Source: Pedobacter psychrodurus (GTDB lineage Bacteria > Bacteroidota > Bacteroidia > Sphingobacteriales > Sphingobacteriaceae). From it: DNA of 64,000 nt. Shown here in pieces: positions 26,096 to 34,818 of the stretch. Positions within the stretch are counted from its first letter, which is position 1; the number at the start of each line of letters is the position of its first letter. The position numbers and the translations under genes are program-made. Location of the stretch: NCBI RefSeq assembly GCF_004331735.1, contig NZ_SJSO01000021.1:1-64000 (forward strand). Direction: 5' to 3'. The notes below the pieces were generated by a model. The model was not told the origin of the DNA. It did no database searches and saw nothing but the letters and a program-made list of their open reading frames with translations.

Positions 26096-26998
26096 ATGAG
26101 AAATTTCCTTTTTATATTCTTAATTTTGGCGCTTGTAGCCTGTAAGCGTAAAAACAAAACTGAAGCAGTTAAAGAAACCCGTACGAGCGGTACGCTTAAA
26201 ATGCTTGTTGATGAAAGCGTTGGCCCTATTGTGCAAGATCAGATTGATATATTCAGCCTGGACTATCCACAGGCAAAATTCGAAACCACAGTAAAGCCAG
26301 CCGAAAAACTTCTACCAGCTTTTTTGAATGATAGCGTGAGGGTAATTGTGTTGCCAAGGTTACTAAGCAAGGCCGAAGAAAAATACTATAACCAGCGAAG
26401 TATAAAAATAAACACCTCACGTTTTGCTGTAGACGGTATTGCTTTAATTACAAATCAGGGCAATATCGACAGTACAATTAACGTTAAAGAGGTGATTGAT
26501 ATATTACAGGGGAAGAAATCAGATAAAAAATTGGTCTTTGATAACGCTTATTCAAGTACCTTTCAATATTTTAAAGAATTGGCCCATATCAGCCAATTTC
26601 CAGCTTCAGGTGTTTACTCTAAAAATTCTAGCAAAGAAGTAATTAAACTTATTGCAGAAGATAAAAATTTTATTGGTATTTTGGGCGTGAATTGGATCAC
26701 GGGCAAAGATACATCGATGAGTGAATACCTTTCTCAGATTAAAGTGCTGGGCGTAAAGAATTTAAAAGGCAAGGTAGGAGATGATCAGTTCTATAAACCA
26801 ACTCAAGACAACTTAATCAACGGTGTTTATCCTTTCCTAAGAAATATAAATATTATAGATTGCGAAGGTAGAGGTGGTTTAGGCACAGGATTTGCAATAT
26901 GGTTAAGAAGTCAGAGAGGGCAATTGATTGTACTTAAATCTGGACTTGGCCCACATAAATTAATGCCAAGACAAATTAACCTGACAAAAGGAAATTAA
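26096..26998 (+). CDS. PstS-like substrate-binding lipoprotein
   Basis: 300 residues. The lipobox LALVAC places the lipidated cysteine at residue 16. The rest resembles the phosphate ABC-transporter binding protein family: GTLKMLVDESVGPIVQDQIDIF, then FAVDGIALITN, and GVYPFLRNINI near the end. No pstCAB genes lie nearby. The same arrangement (TonB cluster plus PstS-like protein plus TPR protein) is what I recall from other Bacteroidota, so it probably serves the TonB machinery rather than phosphate uptake; that is inference. Confidence 0.8.
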   Translation: MRNFLFIFLILALVACKRKNKTEAVKETRTSGTLKMLVDESVGPIVQDQIDIFSLDYPQAKFETTVKPAEKLLPAFLNDSVRVIVLPRLLSKAEEKYYNQRSIKINTSRFAVDGIALITNQGNIDSTINVKEVIDILQGKKSDKKLVFDNAYSSTFQYFKELAHISQFPASGVYSKNSSKEVIKLIAEDKNFIGILGVNWITGKDTSMSEYLSQIKVLGVKNLKGKVGDDQFYKPTQDNLINGVYPFLRNINIIDCEGRGGLGTGFAIWLRSQRGQLIVLKSGLGPHKLMPRQINLTKGN

Positions 26999-27071
26999 AA
27001 ATTATAAATTGAACCACGAAGTAAATCTAAAGAGACACTTCATTTTTATTAAATAAAAAACAGAATATCCG

Positions 27072-28784
27072 ATGAAAATTTTAAAGAAAGCAATAACCTT
27101 AAATGTAGGTTTGGTGTTGATGGGTTCTGCAGTTTTTGCTCAAGATTTAAATGACGCGAAAAAAGCCATCGACGCGGAGCAGTATCAGAAAGCATCATCA
27201 ATGCTTAAATCATTGGTGAGCTCAAAAGCATCAGATGGTAATAACTATTACAATCTTGGTTTGGTTTATTTGAAAACCGGTTATATCGACTCAGCTAGAG
27301 CCGTATTTACCAAAGGTATTACCGCTGATCCGAAAAACAACTTAAACTTAATCGGTTTAGGTGAAGCAGATATGTTATCTAACAACCCAACTTCTGCTAA
27401 AACTAACTTTGACAAGGCTGTAGCTTTGGCTGCGAAAGATTACAAAACTTATTTGTATATCGGTAAAGCCTATTTAGCACAGGATAAACCTAGTGAAGAT
27501 GTGTCTAAGCCTGATTTCACTAATGCTTTGGCTAACATTACTAAAGCAGATGAGTTAGATTCTAAAGATAAAGATGCAGAAGTTTTCTTGGCACAAGGTG
27601 ATGCGTATGCTTTACAAAAGAAAAACTCTGAGGCGTTAGGTCCATACATGCGTGTTGGTGATGTTGATCCAAACAACAGAAGAGCTAAAACGCAGATTGG
27701 TAAAATGTACAAAGAGTCTAGGGCTTTTCCTGAAGGTGAAAAAGAATTACAAGATGTAATTGCAGCTGATGCAAACTATGGTCCTGCTTACCGCGAGTTA
27801 GGTGAGTTATACTTACAATGGAGTAGCTTTGGTGTTGACAAAGAAAAAGCGGCTAAAGGAATTGAGAATTATAAAAAATACATGGATTTAACTGATAAAT
27901 CTTTGGAATCTCAATTACGTTATGCTCAATTTTTGTTTTATGCTAAAGATTTTAAAACCTTAGAGCAAGTAGCTACTTCATTGCAGGTTCCTGCAAATGA
28001 TCCTAAAGGAATTGTTGTTTCAAGATTAAAAGGATGGGCTGCTTATGAGAACAAAAATTATCCTCAAGCCCTAACTTATATGACTGAATTCTTTGCTAAA
28101 GAAAAGGATAAGTCTAAAATTTTAGGTAACGATTACCTTTATCTAGGTAAATCTCAATTACAAGCTGGTCAAGATAGTTTAGCGGTAATAAATATTATTG
28201 AAGCTGCTAAAATCGATTCTACAAATGCAGATGCATTGGCTGAAGCGGGCCTATCGTTAATGAAAGCAAAGAAATATGGTAAGTCTGCTGAAATTTTTCA
28301 AATGGCTATTAAGTATAATCCAAATGGAAAGGGTTCATTAACAAATTATTATTACCTAGGTCAAACTAGATTCTACGAAGCTTATATTGCTCAAAAAGAG
28401 AAAAAGCCATTTAATGCAGCTGCTTTAGTTGCAGCTGATTCAGCTCTGAGCCACTTAAATAAAGTTTCACCAGAATTTGCACTTGGTTATTTCGTAAGAG
28501 GAAGAATTGCAAATTTAGTAGATGACAAAACTACTCCAAAGGGAACAGCAGTACCTTACTTTGAGAAGTATGTTAGCTTGGTAAAACCTGAAGAAGTAGC
28601 GGCAAATAAAACTAACTTGTCAGAATCTTATAACAATATTGGAGCTTGGTATTCAGATAAGGATAAAGCTAAGGCTATTGATGCTTTCACTAAAAGTTTA
28701 GCATTAGATCCAGCTGATACTTATGCTGCAGCAAGATTGAAAGAATTACAATCACCTGCACCTGCAAAAGGTAAAGGCAAATAG
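27072..28784 (+). CDS. secreted TPR-repeat protein
   Basis: 570 residues. The signal peptide ends at AVFAQ (residue 24). The rest is a chain of tetratricopeptide repeats (for example NYYNLGLVYLKTGYIDSARAVF and YLYLGKSQLQAGQDSLAVI) and a basic Gly/Lys tail. It is a periplasmic or outer-membrane scaffold of unknown partner. It is the last gene of the TonB cluster, 73 bases after the lipoprotein, and ends at an intrinsic terminator. Confidence 0.85.
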   Translation: MKILKKAITLNVGLVLMGSAVFAQDLNDAKKAIDAEQYQKASSMLKSLVSSKASDGNNYYNLGLVYLKTGYIDSARAVFTKGITADPKNNLNLIGLGEADMLSNNPTSAKTNFDKAVALAAKDYKTYLYIGKAYLAQDKPSEDVSKPDFTNALANITKADELDSKDKDAEVFLAQGDAYALQKKNSEALGPYMRVGDVDPNNRRAKTQIGKMYKESRAFPEGEKELQDVIAADANYGPAYRELGELYLQWSSFGVDKEKAAKGIENYKKYMDLTDKSLESQLRYAQFLFYAKDFKTLEQVATSLQVPANDPKGIVVSRLKGWAAYENKNYPQALTYMTEFFAKEKDKSKILGNDYLYLGKSQLQAGQDSLAVINIIEAAKIDSTNADALAEAGLSLMKAKKYGKSAEIFQMAIKYNPNGKGSLTNYYYLGQTRFYEAYIAQKEKKPFNAAALVAADSALSHLNKVSPEFALGYFVRGRIANLVDDKTTPKGTAVPYFEKYVSLVKPEEVAANKTNLSESYNNIGAWYSDKDKAKAIDAFTKSLALDPADTYAAARLKELQSPAPAKGKGK

Positions 28785-28805
28785 TTCGAAAGTTAAATAA
28801 TTTAG

Positions 28806-28836
28806 AAAAGGCAGAGTTTGGTTACTCTGCCTTTTT
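28806..28836 (+). terminator. terminator ending the TonB cluster
   Basis: AAAAGGCAGAG, a loop, CTCTGCCTTTTT. The loop contains the -33 box of the nuoA promoter. Confidence 0.85.
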
Positions 28837-28848
28837 CTTTTACTTTTG
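28817..28848 (+). promoter_or_regulatory. promoter of the nuo operon
   Basis: TTTG (28817-28820), 20-base spacer, TACTTTTG (28841-28848): a complete Bacteroidota promoter 18 bases before the nuoA ATG, overlapping the upstream terminator. Confidence 0.65.
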
Positions 28849-28866
28849 CATCACAAAATAAAAATT

Positions 28867-29238
28867 ATGCAAGCGCAAAGTTCCTCTATAGATTTTTTAC
28901 CAATTATATTTCAAGTAATTGTTGCTTTAGGTTTTGTGGTAACCACATTGGTTGCTACCCACTTTTTAGGTCCAAAACGTAAAACAAGTGATAAGTTAGA
29001 AACTTTTGAAGCAGGTATTAAATCAGTAGGTAATGCACGTCAGCCTTTCTCTATCAAATATTTCGTAGTAGCCATCTTGTTTGTACTGTTCGATGTAGAG
29101 GTTATCTTTATGTATCCTTGGGCGGTTAATTTCCGTACATTAAGGATGGATGGAATGATCGAAATGTTTATTTTCATGGGTACATTATTATTAGGTTTCA
29201 TCTACGTAATCAAGAAAAAAGTTTTAGACTGGAACTAG
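28867..29238 (+). CDS. nuoA: NADH-quinone oxidoreductase subunit A
   Basis: 123 residues from ATG 28867; a TTG seven codons earlier overlaps the promoter and is unlikely. Three membrane segments (about 12-31, 69-89, 98-116). KLETFEAG and FDVEVIFMYPWAV are the ND3/NuoA signatures. It is a membrane-arm subunit of complex I that lines the quinone-site region. First gene of a complete nuoA-N set. Confidence 0.95.
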   Translation: MQAQSSSIDFLPIIFQVIVALGFVVTTLVATHFLGPKRKTSDKLETFEAGIKSVGNARQPFSIKYFVVAILFVLFDVEVIFMYPWAVNFRTLRMDGMIEMFIFMGTLLLGFIYVIKKKVLDWN

Positions 29239-29241
29239 TCT

Positions 29242-29312
29242 GTCTGTAGTTTCCGGTTAGCAGTTATGAAATTGTAACCTGTAAACTGCAAATTGTCGAC
29301 TGCAAGCTGAAT
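29242..29312. repeat. word-repeat element between nuoA and nuoB
   Basis: AGTTTCCGGTTAGCAGTTATG and complements such as AACCTGTAAACTGCAAATTG form an imperfect palindrome in the 214-base gap. It resembles the architecture of the other word palindromes but is more degenerate. Confidence 0.45.
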
Positions 29313-29380
29313 GTGTATCACTTACACTAACTCATAGTGCTTTTAGTTATTTAGAAAGGTTCTAAATCGAGTAAAGCTAG

Positions 29381-29410
29381 TTTGTTTGCCTTTAAAATAT
29401 TGTAAATTTG
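29381..29410 (+). promoter_or_regulatory. internal promoter before nuoB
   Basis: TTTG (29381-29384), 18-base spacer, TAAATTTG (29403-29410). With the nuoA promoter this would give nuoB-N its own start. Confidence 0.5.
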
Positions 29411-29411
29411 T

Positions 29412-29442
29412 TGCTCATTCTGCAAAGGGATGAGCATTTTTT
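29412..29442 (+). terminator. terminator-like hairpin before nuoB
   Basis: TGCTCAT (29412-29418) pairs with ATGAGCA (29430-29436), followed by six T. It could end the nuoA message or attenuate it; the stem is short. Confidence 0.45.
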
Positions 29443-29452
29443 GTTTATAAAC

Positions 29453-29995
29453 ATGAGTGAAATTAATATAGTTGATGCGCCCCCAGGAATAGAAGGATCT
29501 GGCTTTTTTGCCACTTCTATTGATAAAGTGATTGGTTTGGCACGCTCAAATTCATTATGGCCATTACCTTTCGCAACTTCTTGTTGTGGAATTGAGTTTA
29601 TGGCAACCATGGGTTCTCACTACGATTTAGGTCGTTTCGGTGCCGAACGCCTAAGCTTTTCTCCCCGCCAGGCTGATGTTTTAATGGTTATGGGTACCAT
29701 CGCTAAAAAGATGGCCCCGGTATTAAAACAGGTTTATATCCAAATGGCAGAGCCGCGTTGGGTTATGGCGGTTGGTGCCTGTGCAAGTAGTGGTGGTATT
29801 TTCGATACTTATTCTGTATTGCAAGGTATTGATGAGGTTATCCCTGTTGATGTTTATGTTCCGGGTTGCCCACCAAGACCTGAAGCCATTTTAGATGGTT
29901 TTCAGCGTATTCAGGATTTAGTGAAAAACGAATCGGGCAGAAGAAGAAATTCTGATTATTACAAAGAACTTTTAGGTCAATACGGCATTAAATAA
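29453..29995 (+). CDS. nuoB: NADH-quinone oxidoreductase subunit B
   Basis: 180 residues from ATG 29453 (MSEINIVDAPPGIEG); an upstream alternative start reads through the hairpin. The N2 cluster ligands are visible in SCCGIEFMA, in GACASSGGIF and in YVPGCPPRPEA. It carries the last iron-sulfur cluster, which reduces quinone. The stop overlaps the nuoC ATG by one base. Confidence 0.95.
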   Translation: MSEINIVDAPPGIEGSGFFATSIDKVIGLARSNSLWPLPFATSCCGIEFMATMGSHYDLGRFGAERLSFSPRQADVLMVMGTIAKKMAPVLKQVYIQMAEPRWVMAVGACASSGGIFDTYSVLQGIDEVIPVDVYVPGCPPRPEAILDGFQRIQDLVKNESGRRRNSDYYKELLGQYGIK

Positions 29996-30495
29996 TGGAA
30001 GAAACGACGCTAAATAATAATATTCTGGCAAAACTTAGCGATAAGTTTGGCGAAAAGGTAACCGGAGTTTCTGAGCCCTATGGTTTATTAACTTTTGTAA
30101 CCACCAAAGATGTTATCATCAATGTATTATCGTTCCTTAAAAACGATTTAAGTTTTAATTTCTTAACCGATATTACAGCGGTTCATTATCCTGGTAAAGA
30201 TCATGGTATTGCAGTGGTTTACCATTTGCACAACATGGTGGAGAAAGTTAGGATTAGGATTAAGGTTTTCATTTCAGAACAAAATCCAACTATTCCTACA
30301 GCAACAACCGTTTGGAAAGGTGCCAACTGGATGGAGCGCGAAACTTACGATCTGTTTGGGGTTAAATTTGAAGGTCACCCAGATTTGCGTCGTATTTTAA
30401 ATATGGACGATTTAGGTGTTCACCCGATGCTGAAACAATATCCATTGGAAGATCCGAACAGAGTAGATAAAAAAGACGAATTTTTTGGAAGGTAA
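29995..30495 (+). CDS. nuoC: NADH-quinone oxidoreductase subunit C
   Basis: 166 residues, the stand-alone 30-kDa subunit (not fused to NuoD as in E. coli). ANWMERETYDLFGVKFEGHPDLRRIL is the family signature. Part of the connecting fragment of complex I. Starts inside the nuoB stop (TAATG). Confidence 0.94.
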   Translation: MEETTLNNNILAKLSDKFGEKVTGVSEPYGLLTFVTTKDVIINVLSFLKNDLSFNFLTDITAVHYPGKDHGIAVVYHLHNMVEKVRIRIKVFISEQNPTIPTATTVWKGANWMERETYDLFGVKFEGHPDLRRILNMDDLGVHPMLKQYPLEDPNRVDKKDEFFGR

Positions 30496-30498
30496 ACT

Positions 30499-31713
30499 AT
30501 GAATCATAACCATCCGGTATTTACAGATAACGACCCGCAAAGTGAGCTGGTAACCCTAAACTTAGGCCCAACTCACCCTGCAACACACGGCGTTTTTCAA
30601 AACGTTTTGCAATTAGATGGCGAACGTATTGTAAGCGGCGTTTCTACTATTGGGTACATCCACCGTGCTTTCGAAAAGATTGCCGAGCATCGCCCATTCT
30701 ATCAAATTACACCACTTACCGACCGTTTAAACTACTGCTCGTCGCCTATCAATAATATGGGCTGGCACATGACGGTTGAGAAGTTGTTAAATATTCAGAT
30801 GCCAAAGCGTGTAGATTATCTTCGGGTAATCATTATGGAGCTTTCGCGTATTGCCGATCACATTATCTGTAACACGATTATTGCTCAGGATACTGGAGCA
30901 ACCACTACTTTTTTATACTTATTCCAATTCCGTGAGCATATTTACGAAATCTTTGAAGAAGTTTGTGGCGCACGGTTAACAACAAATATTGGCCGTATTG
31001 GTGGTTTCGAAAGAGATTTCAATGATATCGCCTTTGCTAAAATCGATAAGTTTTTAAAAGAATTTCCTAAAGCATTAAAAGAATTCGAAAATCTGTTAAC
31101 ACGTAACCGTATTTTTATTGATAGAACCGCTGGTGTTGCAGAAGTAACTAAAGAAGCTGCTTTAGAATACAGCTGGACAGGCCCACTTTTACGTGCTACC
31201 GGTGTAGATTATGATGTTCGTGTAAGCGATCCTTATTCTTCCTATCAGGATTTCGACTTTGAAGTACCAGTGGGTACAAGCGGCGATATTTACGACAGAT
31301 ATTTAGTACGTAACGAGGAGATGTGGCAAAGTGTCGGTATTATTGAACAAGCACTTGTGAAGTTAAAAACAGAGCCAAAAGGTATTTTCCATGCCGATGT
31401 TCCTGAATTTTACCTTCCTCCAAAACAAGAAGTTTACAACAATATGGAAGCATTAATCTATCACTTCAAAATTGTGATGGGTGAGATTGATGCACCAAAA
31501 GCAGAAGTTTATCATGCTGTAGAAGGCGGAAATGGTGAATTAGGATTCTATCTGATTAACGATGGAGGCCGCACGCCATACCGTTTACACTTCCGCAGAC
31601 CGAGTTTTGTAAACTACCAGATGTTTGCACCAATGAGCGAGGGCATGTTATTGTCTGATGCCATTATCAACATGAGTAGTATGAATATTATTGCAGGAGA
31701 ATTAGATGCTTAA
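30499..31713 (+). CDS. nuoD: NADH-quinone oxidoreductase subunit D
   Basis: 404 residues. LNLGPTHPATHGVFQ near the N-terminus and RPSFVNYQMFAPMSEGMLLSD near the end are NuoD signatures; the quinone-site His and Tyr lie in the first block and in YCSSPINNMGWH. It forms the quinone pocket with NuoB. Its last eight bases overlap nuoE. Confidence 0.95.
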   Translation: MNHNHPVFTDNDPQSELVTLNLGPTHPATHGVFQNVLQLDGERIVSGVSTIGYIHRAFEKIAEHRPFYQITPLTDRLNYCSSPINNMGWHMTVEKLLNIQMPKRVDYLRVIIMELSRIADHIICNTIIAQDTGATTTFLYLFQFREHIYEIFEEVCGARLTTNIGRIGGFERDFNDIAFAKIDKFLKEFPKALKEFENLLTRNRIFIDRTAGVAEVTKEAALEYSWTGPLLRATGVDYDVRVSDPYSSYQDFDFEVPVGTSGDIYDRYLVRNEEMWQSVGIIEQALVKLKTEPKGIFHADVPEFYLPPKQEVYNNMEALIYHFKIVMGEIDAPKAEVYHAVEGGNGELGFYLINDGGRTPYRLHFRRPSFVNYQMFAPMSEGMLLSDAIINMSSMNIIAGELDA

Positions 31714-32221
31714 AGTAGAAGAACAAACACCTGTAGTGTTTTCATCAGAATTGCTGGCCAAATTTGATGATGTAAAAAGCCGTTATCCGGCAGATAAGAG
31801 CAAATCAGCTTTGTTGCCATTATTACATTTGGTACAGGCAGAATACCTTTGGGTGAGTACATCAGCGATGGATAAGGTTGCTGAATATTTAAATATCCAA
31901 CCGATTGAAGTTTACGAGGTAGCAACATTTTACAGCATGTACTTCTTAAAGCCACAAGGCAAATATGCTTTGGAGGTTTGTCGTACCGGTCCATGCTGTT
32001 TAGTTGGAGCCGAAAAAATATTAAGCCACTTGGAAAACAAGTTAGGTGTTAAAGAAGGTGAAGTTACTGCCGATGGTTTATTTAGCTTTAGAGGAGTTGA
32101 ATGTTTAGCTGCCTGTGGTTTCGGTCCGGTATTACAGATTAGTCCGGAGTATACTTTCTATGAAAACCTTACTGAGGCAAGTGTAGATAAATTGATTGAA
32201 GATTTAAAGAATAAGATTTGA
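31706..32221 (+). CDS. nuoE: NADH-quinone oxidoreductase subunit E
   Basis: 171 residues with the thioredoxin-like [2Fe-2S] domain. The N1a ligands are in CRTGPCCLVGA and ECLAACGFGP. It overlaps nuoD by eight bases. The gap after it holds a word palindrome. Confidence 0.94.
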   Translation: MLKVEEQTPVVFSSELLAKFDDVKSRYPADKSKSALLPLLHLVQAEYLWVSTSAMDKVAEYLNIQPIEVYEVATFYSMYFLKPQGKYALEVCRTGPCCLVGAEKILSHLENKLGVKEGEVTADGLFSFRGVECLAACGFGPVLQISPEYTFYENLTEASVDKLIEDLKNKI

Positions 32222-32287
32222 GAAACTAGATTTGAGATATGAGATCAGGCACTTGTCTAACATCTCATATCTCACATCTCATATCTA
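32222..32287. repeat. word palindrome between nuoE and nuoF
   Basis: AGATTTGAGATATGAGAT is answered by ATCTCATATCTCACATCTC. It is related in words to the metH leader element (8610-8747). It begins right at the nuoE stop. Confidence 0.6.
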
Positions 32288-32293
32288 TAAATA

Positions 32294-33661
32294 ATGAGCC
32301 GTAAATTATTACTTGAGCATATAAACGTACCGGGCATCAATACACTTGAAGTCTATCGCCAAAAAGGCGGGTATCGTGCTGTGGAAAAAGCCCTTAAAAC
32401 TTTAACACCTGAAGAGATTGTTGAAGAAGTTAAGAAATCGGGCTTACGCGGTCGCGGAGGTGCGGGTTTCCCAACCGGGATGAAATGGAGCTTTTTGGCT
32501 AAACCAGAAGGTGTTGCACGTTATTTGGTGTGTAATGCTGATGAATCAGAACCAGGAACTTTTAAAGACCGTTATTTAATGACCTATATTCCCCATGCTT
32601 TAATTGAGGGAATGATTGTATCGAGTTTCGCATTAGGTGCTAAGGTTTCTTACATCTACGTTCGTGGCGAAATGATGCCCCAGATTCGCATTTTAGAAAA
32701 AGCAATTGCTGAAGCTAAAGCTGCCGGATGGTTGGGTAAAAATATTTTAGGAACAGGTTACGATTTAGAATTATATGTTCAGCCAGGTGGTGGAGCTTAC
32801 ATTTGTGGTGAAGAAACTGCTTTGTTAGAATCATTAGAAGGCAAAAGAGGTAATCCACGTATTAAACCACCTTTTCCGGCAATTGCAGGTTTGTATGGTT
32901 GCCCAACAGTGGTTAACAATGTTGAATCGATTGCTGCAGTTGTACCAATTATCAACGATGGTGGCGATGAATATGCAAAAATTGGTATCGGTAGAAGTAC
33001 AGGTACAAAATTAATATCGGCATCAGGTAATTTAGTAAAACCTGGTGTTTACGAAATCGAATTGGGTTTACCAGTAGAAGAATTTATCTATTCTGACGAA
33101 TATTGTGGTGGTATTGCCAACGGTAAAAGATTAAAAGCAACGGTAGCAGGTGGATCATCTGTGCCTATTTTACCAGCTAATTTAACCTTGAAATATGCTA
33201 ACGGCGAGCCTCGTTTAATGAGTTACGAATCGTTATCAGAAGGTGGATTTGCTACAGGAACAATGATGGGATCCGGTGGCTTTATCGCTTTTGATGAAGA
33301 TCAGTGTATCGTTAGAAATACCTGGAATTTCGCACGTTTTTATCACCACGAAAGCTGTGGACAATGTTCACCTTGCCGTGAAGGTACCGGATGGATGGAA
33401 AAAGTACTGCATAAAATCGAACACGGCCATGGTAAAATGGAAGATGTTGATTTATTGTGGGACATTCAACGCAAAATTGAAGGAAATACAATCTGTCCGC
33501 TGGGTGATGCAGCAGCCTGGCCAGTAGCCAGTGCGATCCGTCACTTCAGAGATGAATTTGAATGGCACATTAAAGAACCTGTTAAAAGCCAGAGCCACAA
33601 TTATGGTATTGCAAATTATGCTACACCGATTGAGAAAGCTCCGGTGACGGAAGAGAAATAA
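32294..33661 (+). CDS. nuoF: NADH-quinone oxidoreductase subunit F
   Basis: 455 residues. GLRGRGGAGFPTGMKW binds FMN/NADH, NADESEPGTFKDR and GAYICGEETALLESLEG are further family blocks, and ESCGQCSPCREGTGWM with NTICPLGDAAAWP hold the N3 [4Fe-4S] cluster. It is the NADH-oxidising subunit. Confidence 0.96.
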   Translation: MSRKLLLEHINVPGINTLEVYRQKGGYRAVEKALKTLTPEEIVEEVKKSGLRGRGGAGFPTGMKWSFLAKPEGVARYLVCNADESEPGTFKDRYLMTYIPHALIEGMIVSSFALGAKVSYIYVRGEMMPQIRILEKAIAEAKAAGWLGKNILGTGYDLELYVQPGGGAYICGEETALLESLEGKRGNPRIKPPFPAIAGLYGCPTVVNNVESIAAVVPIINDGGDEYAKIGIGRSTGTKLISASGNLVKPGVYEIELGLPVEEFIYSDEYCGGIANGKRLKATVAGGSSVPILPANLTLKYANGEPRLMSYESLSEGGFATGTMMGSGGFIAFDEDQCIVRNTWNFARFYHHESCGQCSPCREGTGWMEKVLHKIEHGHGKMEDVDLLWDIQRKIEGNTICPLGDAAAWPVASAIRHFRDEFEWHIKEPVKSQSHNYGIANYATPIEKAPVTEEK

Positions 33662-33670
33662 TTTTGCCTC

Positions 33671-33789
33671 GGTTCGTGTCCTCACGAAACGAAAGCAAAA
33701 ATAAATACAATTGGTTCGTGGAGACACGAACCATGGCGTGAGTAAAAGATTGCTTCGTGCCTCGCAATGACGTTAGGAGTATAAAAAAT
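33671..33789. repeat. REP-like hairpins between nuoF and nuoG
   Basis: GGTTCGTGTCCTCACGAAAC at 33671 is answered by GGTTCGTGGAGACACGAACC at 33713. Then GATTGCTTCGTGCCTCGCAA with TGACG (33748-33772) matches the element before nuoJ. The last part, including AGGAGTATAAAAA, is shared with 36423-36462 and would form the N-terminus if nuoG or nuoJ were started too early. Confidence 0.7.
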
Positions 33790-33807
33790 AAAAGAATATC
33801 ATTAACC

Positions 33808-34818
33808 ATGAGTGAAAAAGTTAAGGTTACGATAGATGGGATAACAGTAGAGGTTGATAACGGAACAACCATTCTGAATGCTGCAAGGCAAATCGGAGGG
33901 GATATTGTTCCGCCAGCAATGTGCTATTATTCTAAACTACAAGGCAGTGGTGGCAAATGCCGTACCTGTATTGTAAAAGTGACTAAAGGTTCGGAGAAAG
34001 ATCCTCGCCCCATGCCTAAGTTGGTGGCTTCTTGCCGTACAACTGTAATGGATGGGATGGAAGTGCTTAACATTACTTCACCAGAAGTTTTGGAAGCTCG
34101 TGCAGGTGTTGTAGAGATTTTATTGATTAACCACCCTTTAGATTGCCCTGTTTGTGATCAGGCTGGAGAGTGCGATTTGCAGAATTTGGGCTACGAGCAT
34201 GGTTTGCAAAAAACACGTTATGAGTTTGAACGCCGTACTTTCGAACGTATCGATATAGGTGATAAGATTCAGTTGCACATGAACCGTTGTATTTTGTGCT
34301 ACCGTTGTGTTTTCACTGCCGATCAGATTACAAACAAACGTGTTCATGGTATTTTAAACCGTGGCGATCACTCCGAAATTTCTACTTACATTACCCAGGC
34401 TGTTGATAACGATTTTTCAGGAAACGTAATTGATGTTTGTCCTGTTGGGGCTTTAACCGATAAAACTTTCCGTTTTAAAAATCGTGTTTGGTTTACCAAA
34501 CCAGTTGATGCACACCGAGATTGTGATCACGAAAAGTGCAATGGTAAAGTAACACTTTGGTATAAAGGAGCAGATGTTTTACGTGTTACAGCACGTAAAG
34601 ATCAGTTTGGAGAAGTAGAAGAATTTATTTGCAATACTTGCCGCTTCGATAAAAAAGCAACTGCTGATTGGGTAATTGAACATCCAACGCATATTGATGA
34701 TACTTCGGTAATTGCATCTAACCACTACGAAACATTGAAACCTTTGCATGTTATTCAGCCAAATGAGGCATTACAAGCTGCAAATGAAATTGAATTACAT
34801 AAAACAGTTAAATACTAA
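33808..34818 (+). CDS. nuoG: NADH-quinone oxidoreductase subunit G, short form
   Basis: 336 residues from ATG 33808 (MSEKVKVTIDGITVEV); an earlier start reads through the repeat. The [2Fe-2S] N1b ligands are Cys39, Cys51, Cys54 and Cys76. N5 uses His109, Cys113, Cys116 and Cys122. N4 has CILCYRC plus VCPVGAL. Beyond about residue 240 there is only a short tail with CDHEKC and CNTC motifs. The molybdopterin-like domain of the roughly 900-residue E. coli protein is absent. The electron path to NuoI is complete. Short NuoG is, as I recall, usual in this bacterial group. Confidence 0.93.
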   Translation: MSEKVKVTIDGITVEVDNGTTILNAARQIGGDIVPPAMCYYSKLQGSGGKCRTCIVKVTKGSEKDPRPMPKLVASCRTTVMDGMEVLNITSPEVLEARAGVVEILLINHPLDCPVCDQAGECDLQNLGYEHGLQKTRYEFERRTFERIDIGDKIQLHMNRCILCYRCVFTADQITNKRVHGILNRGDHSEISTYITQAVDNDFSGNVIDVCPVGALTDKTFRFKNRVWFTKPVDAHRDCDHEKCNGKVTLWYKGADVLRVTARKDQFGEVEEFICNTCRFDKKATADWVIEHPTHIDDTSVIASNHYETLKPLHVIQPNEALQAANEIELHKTVKY

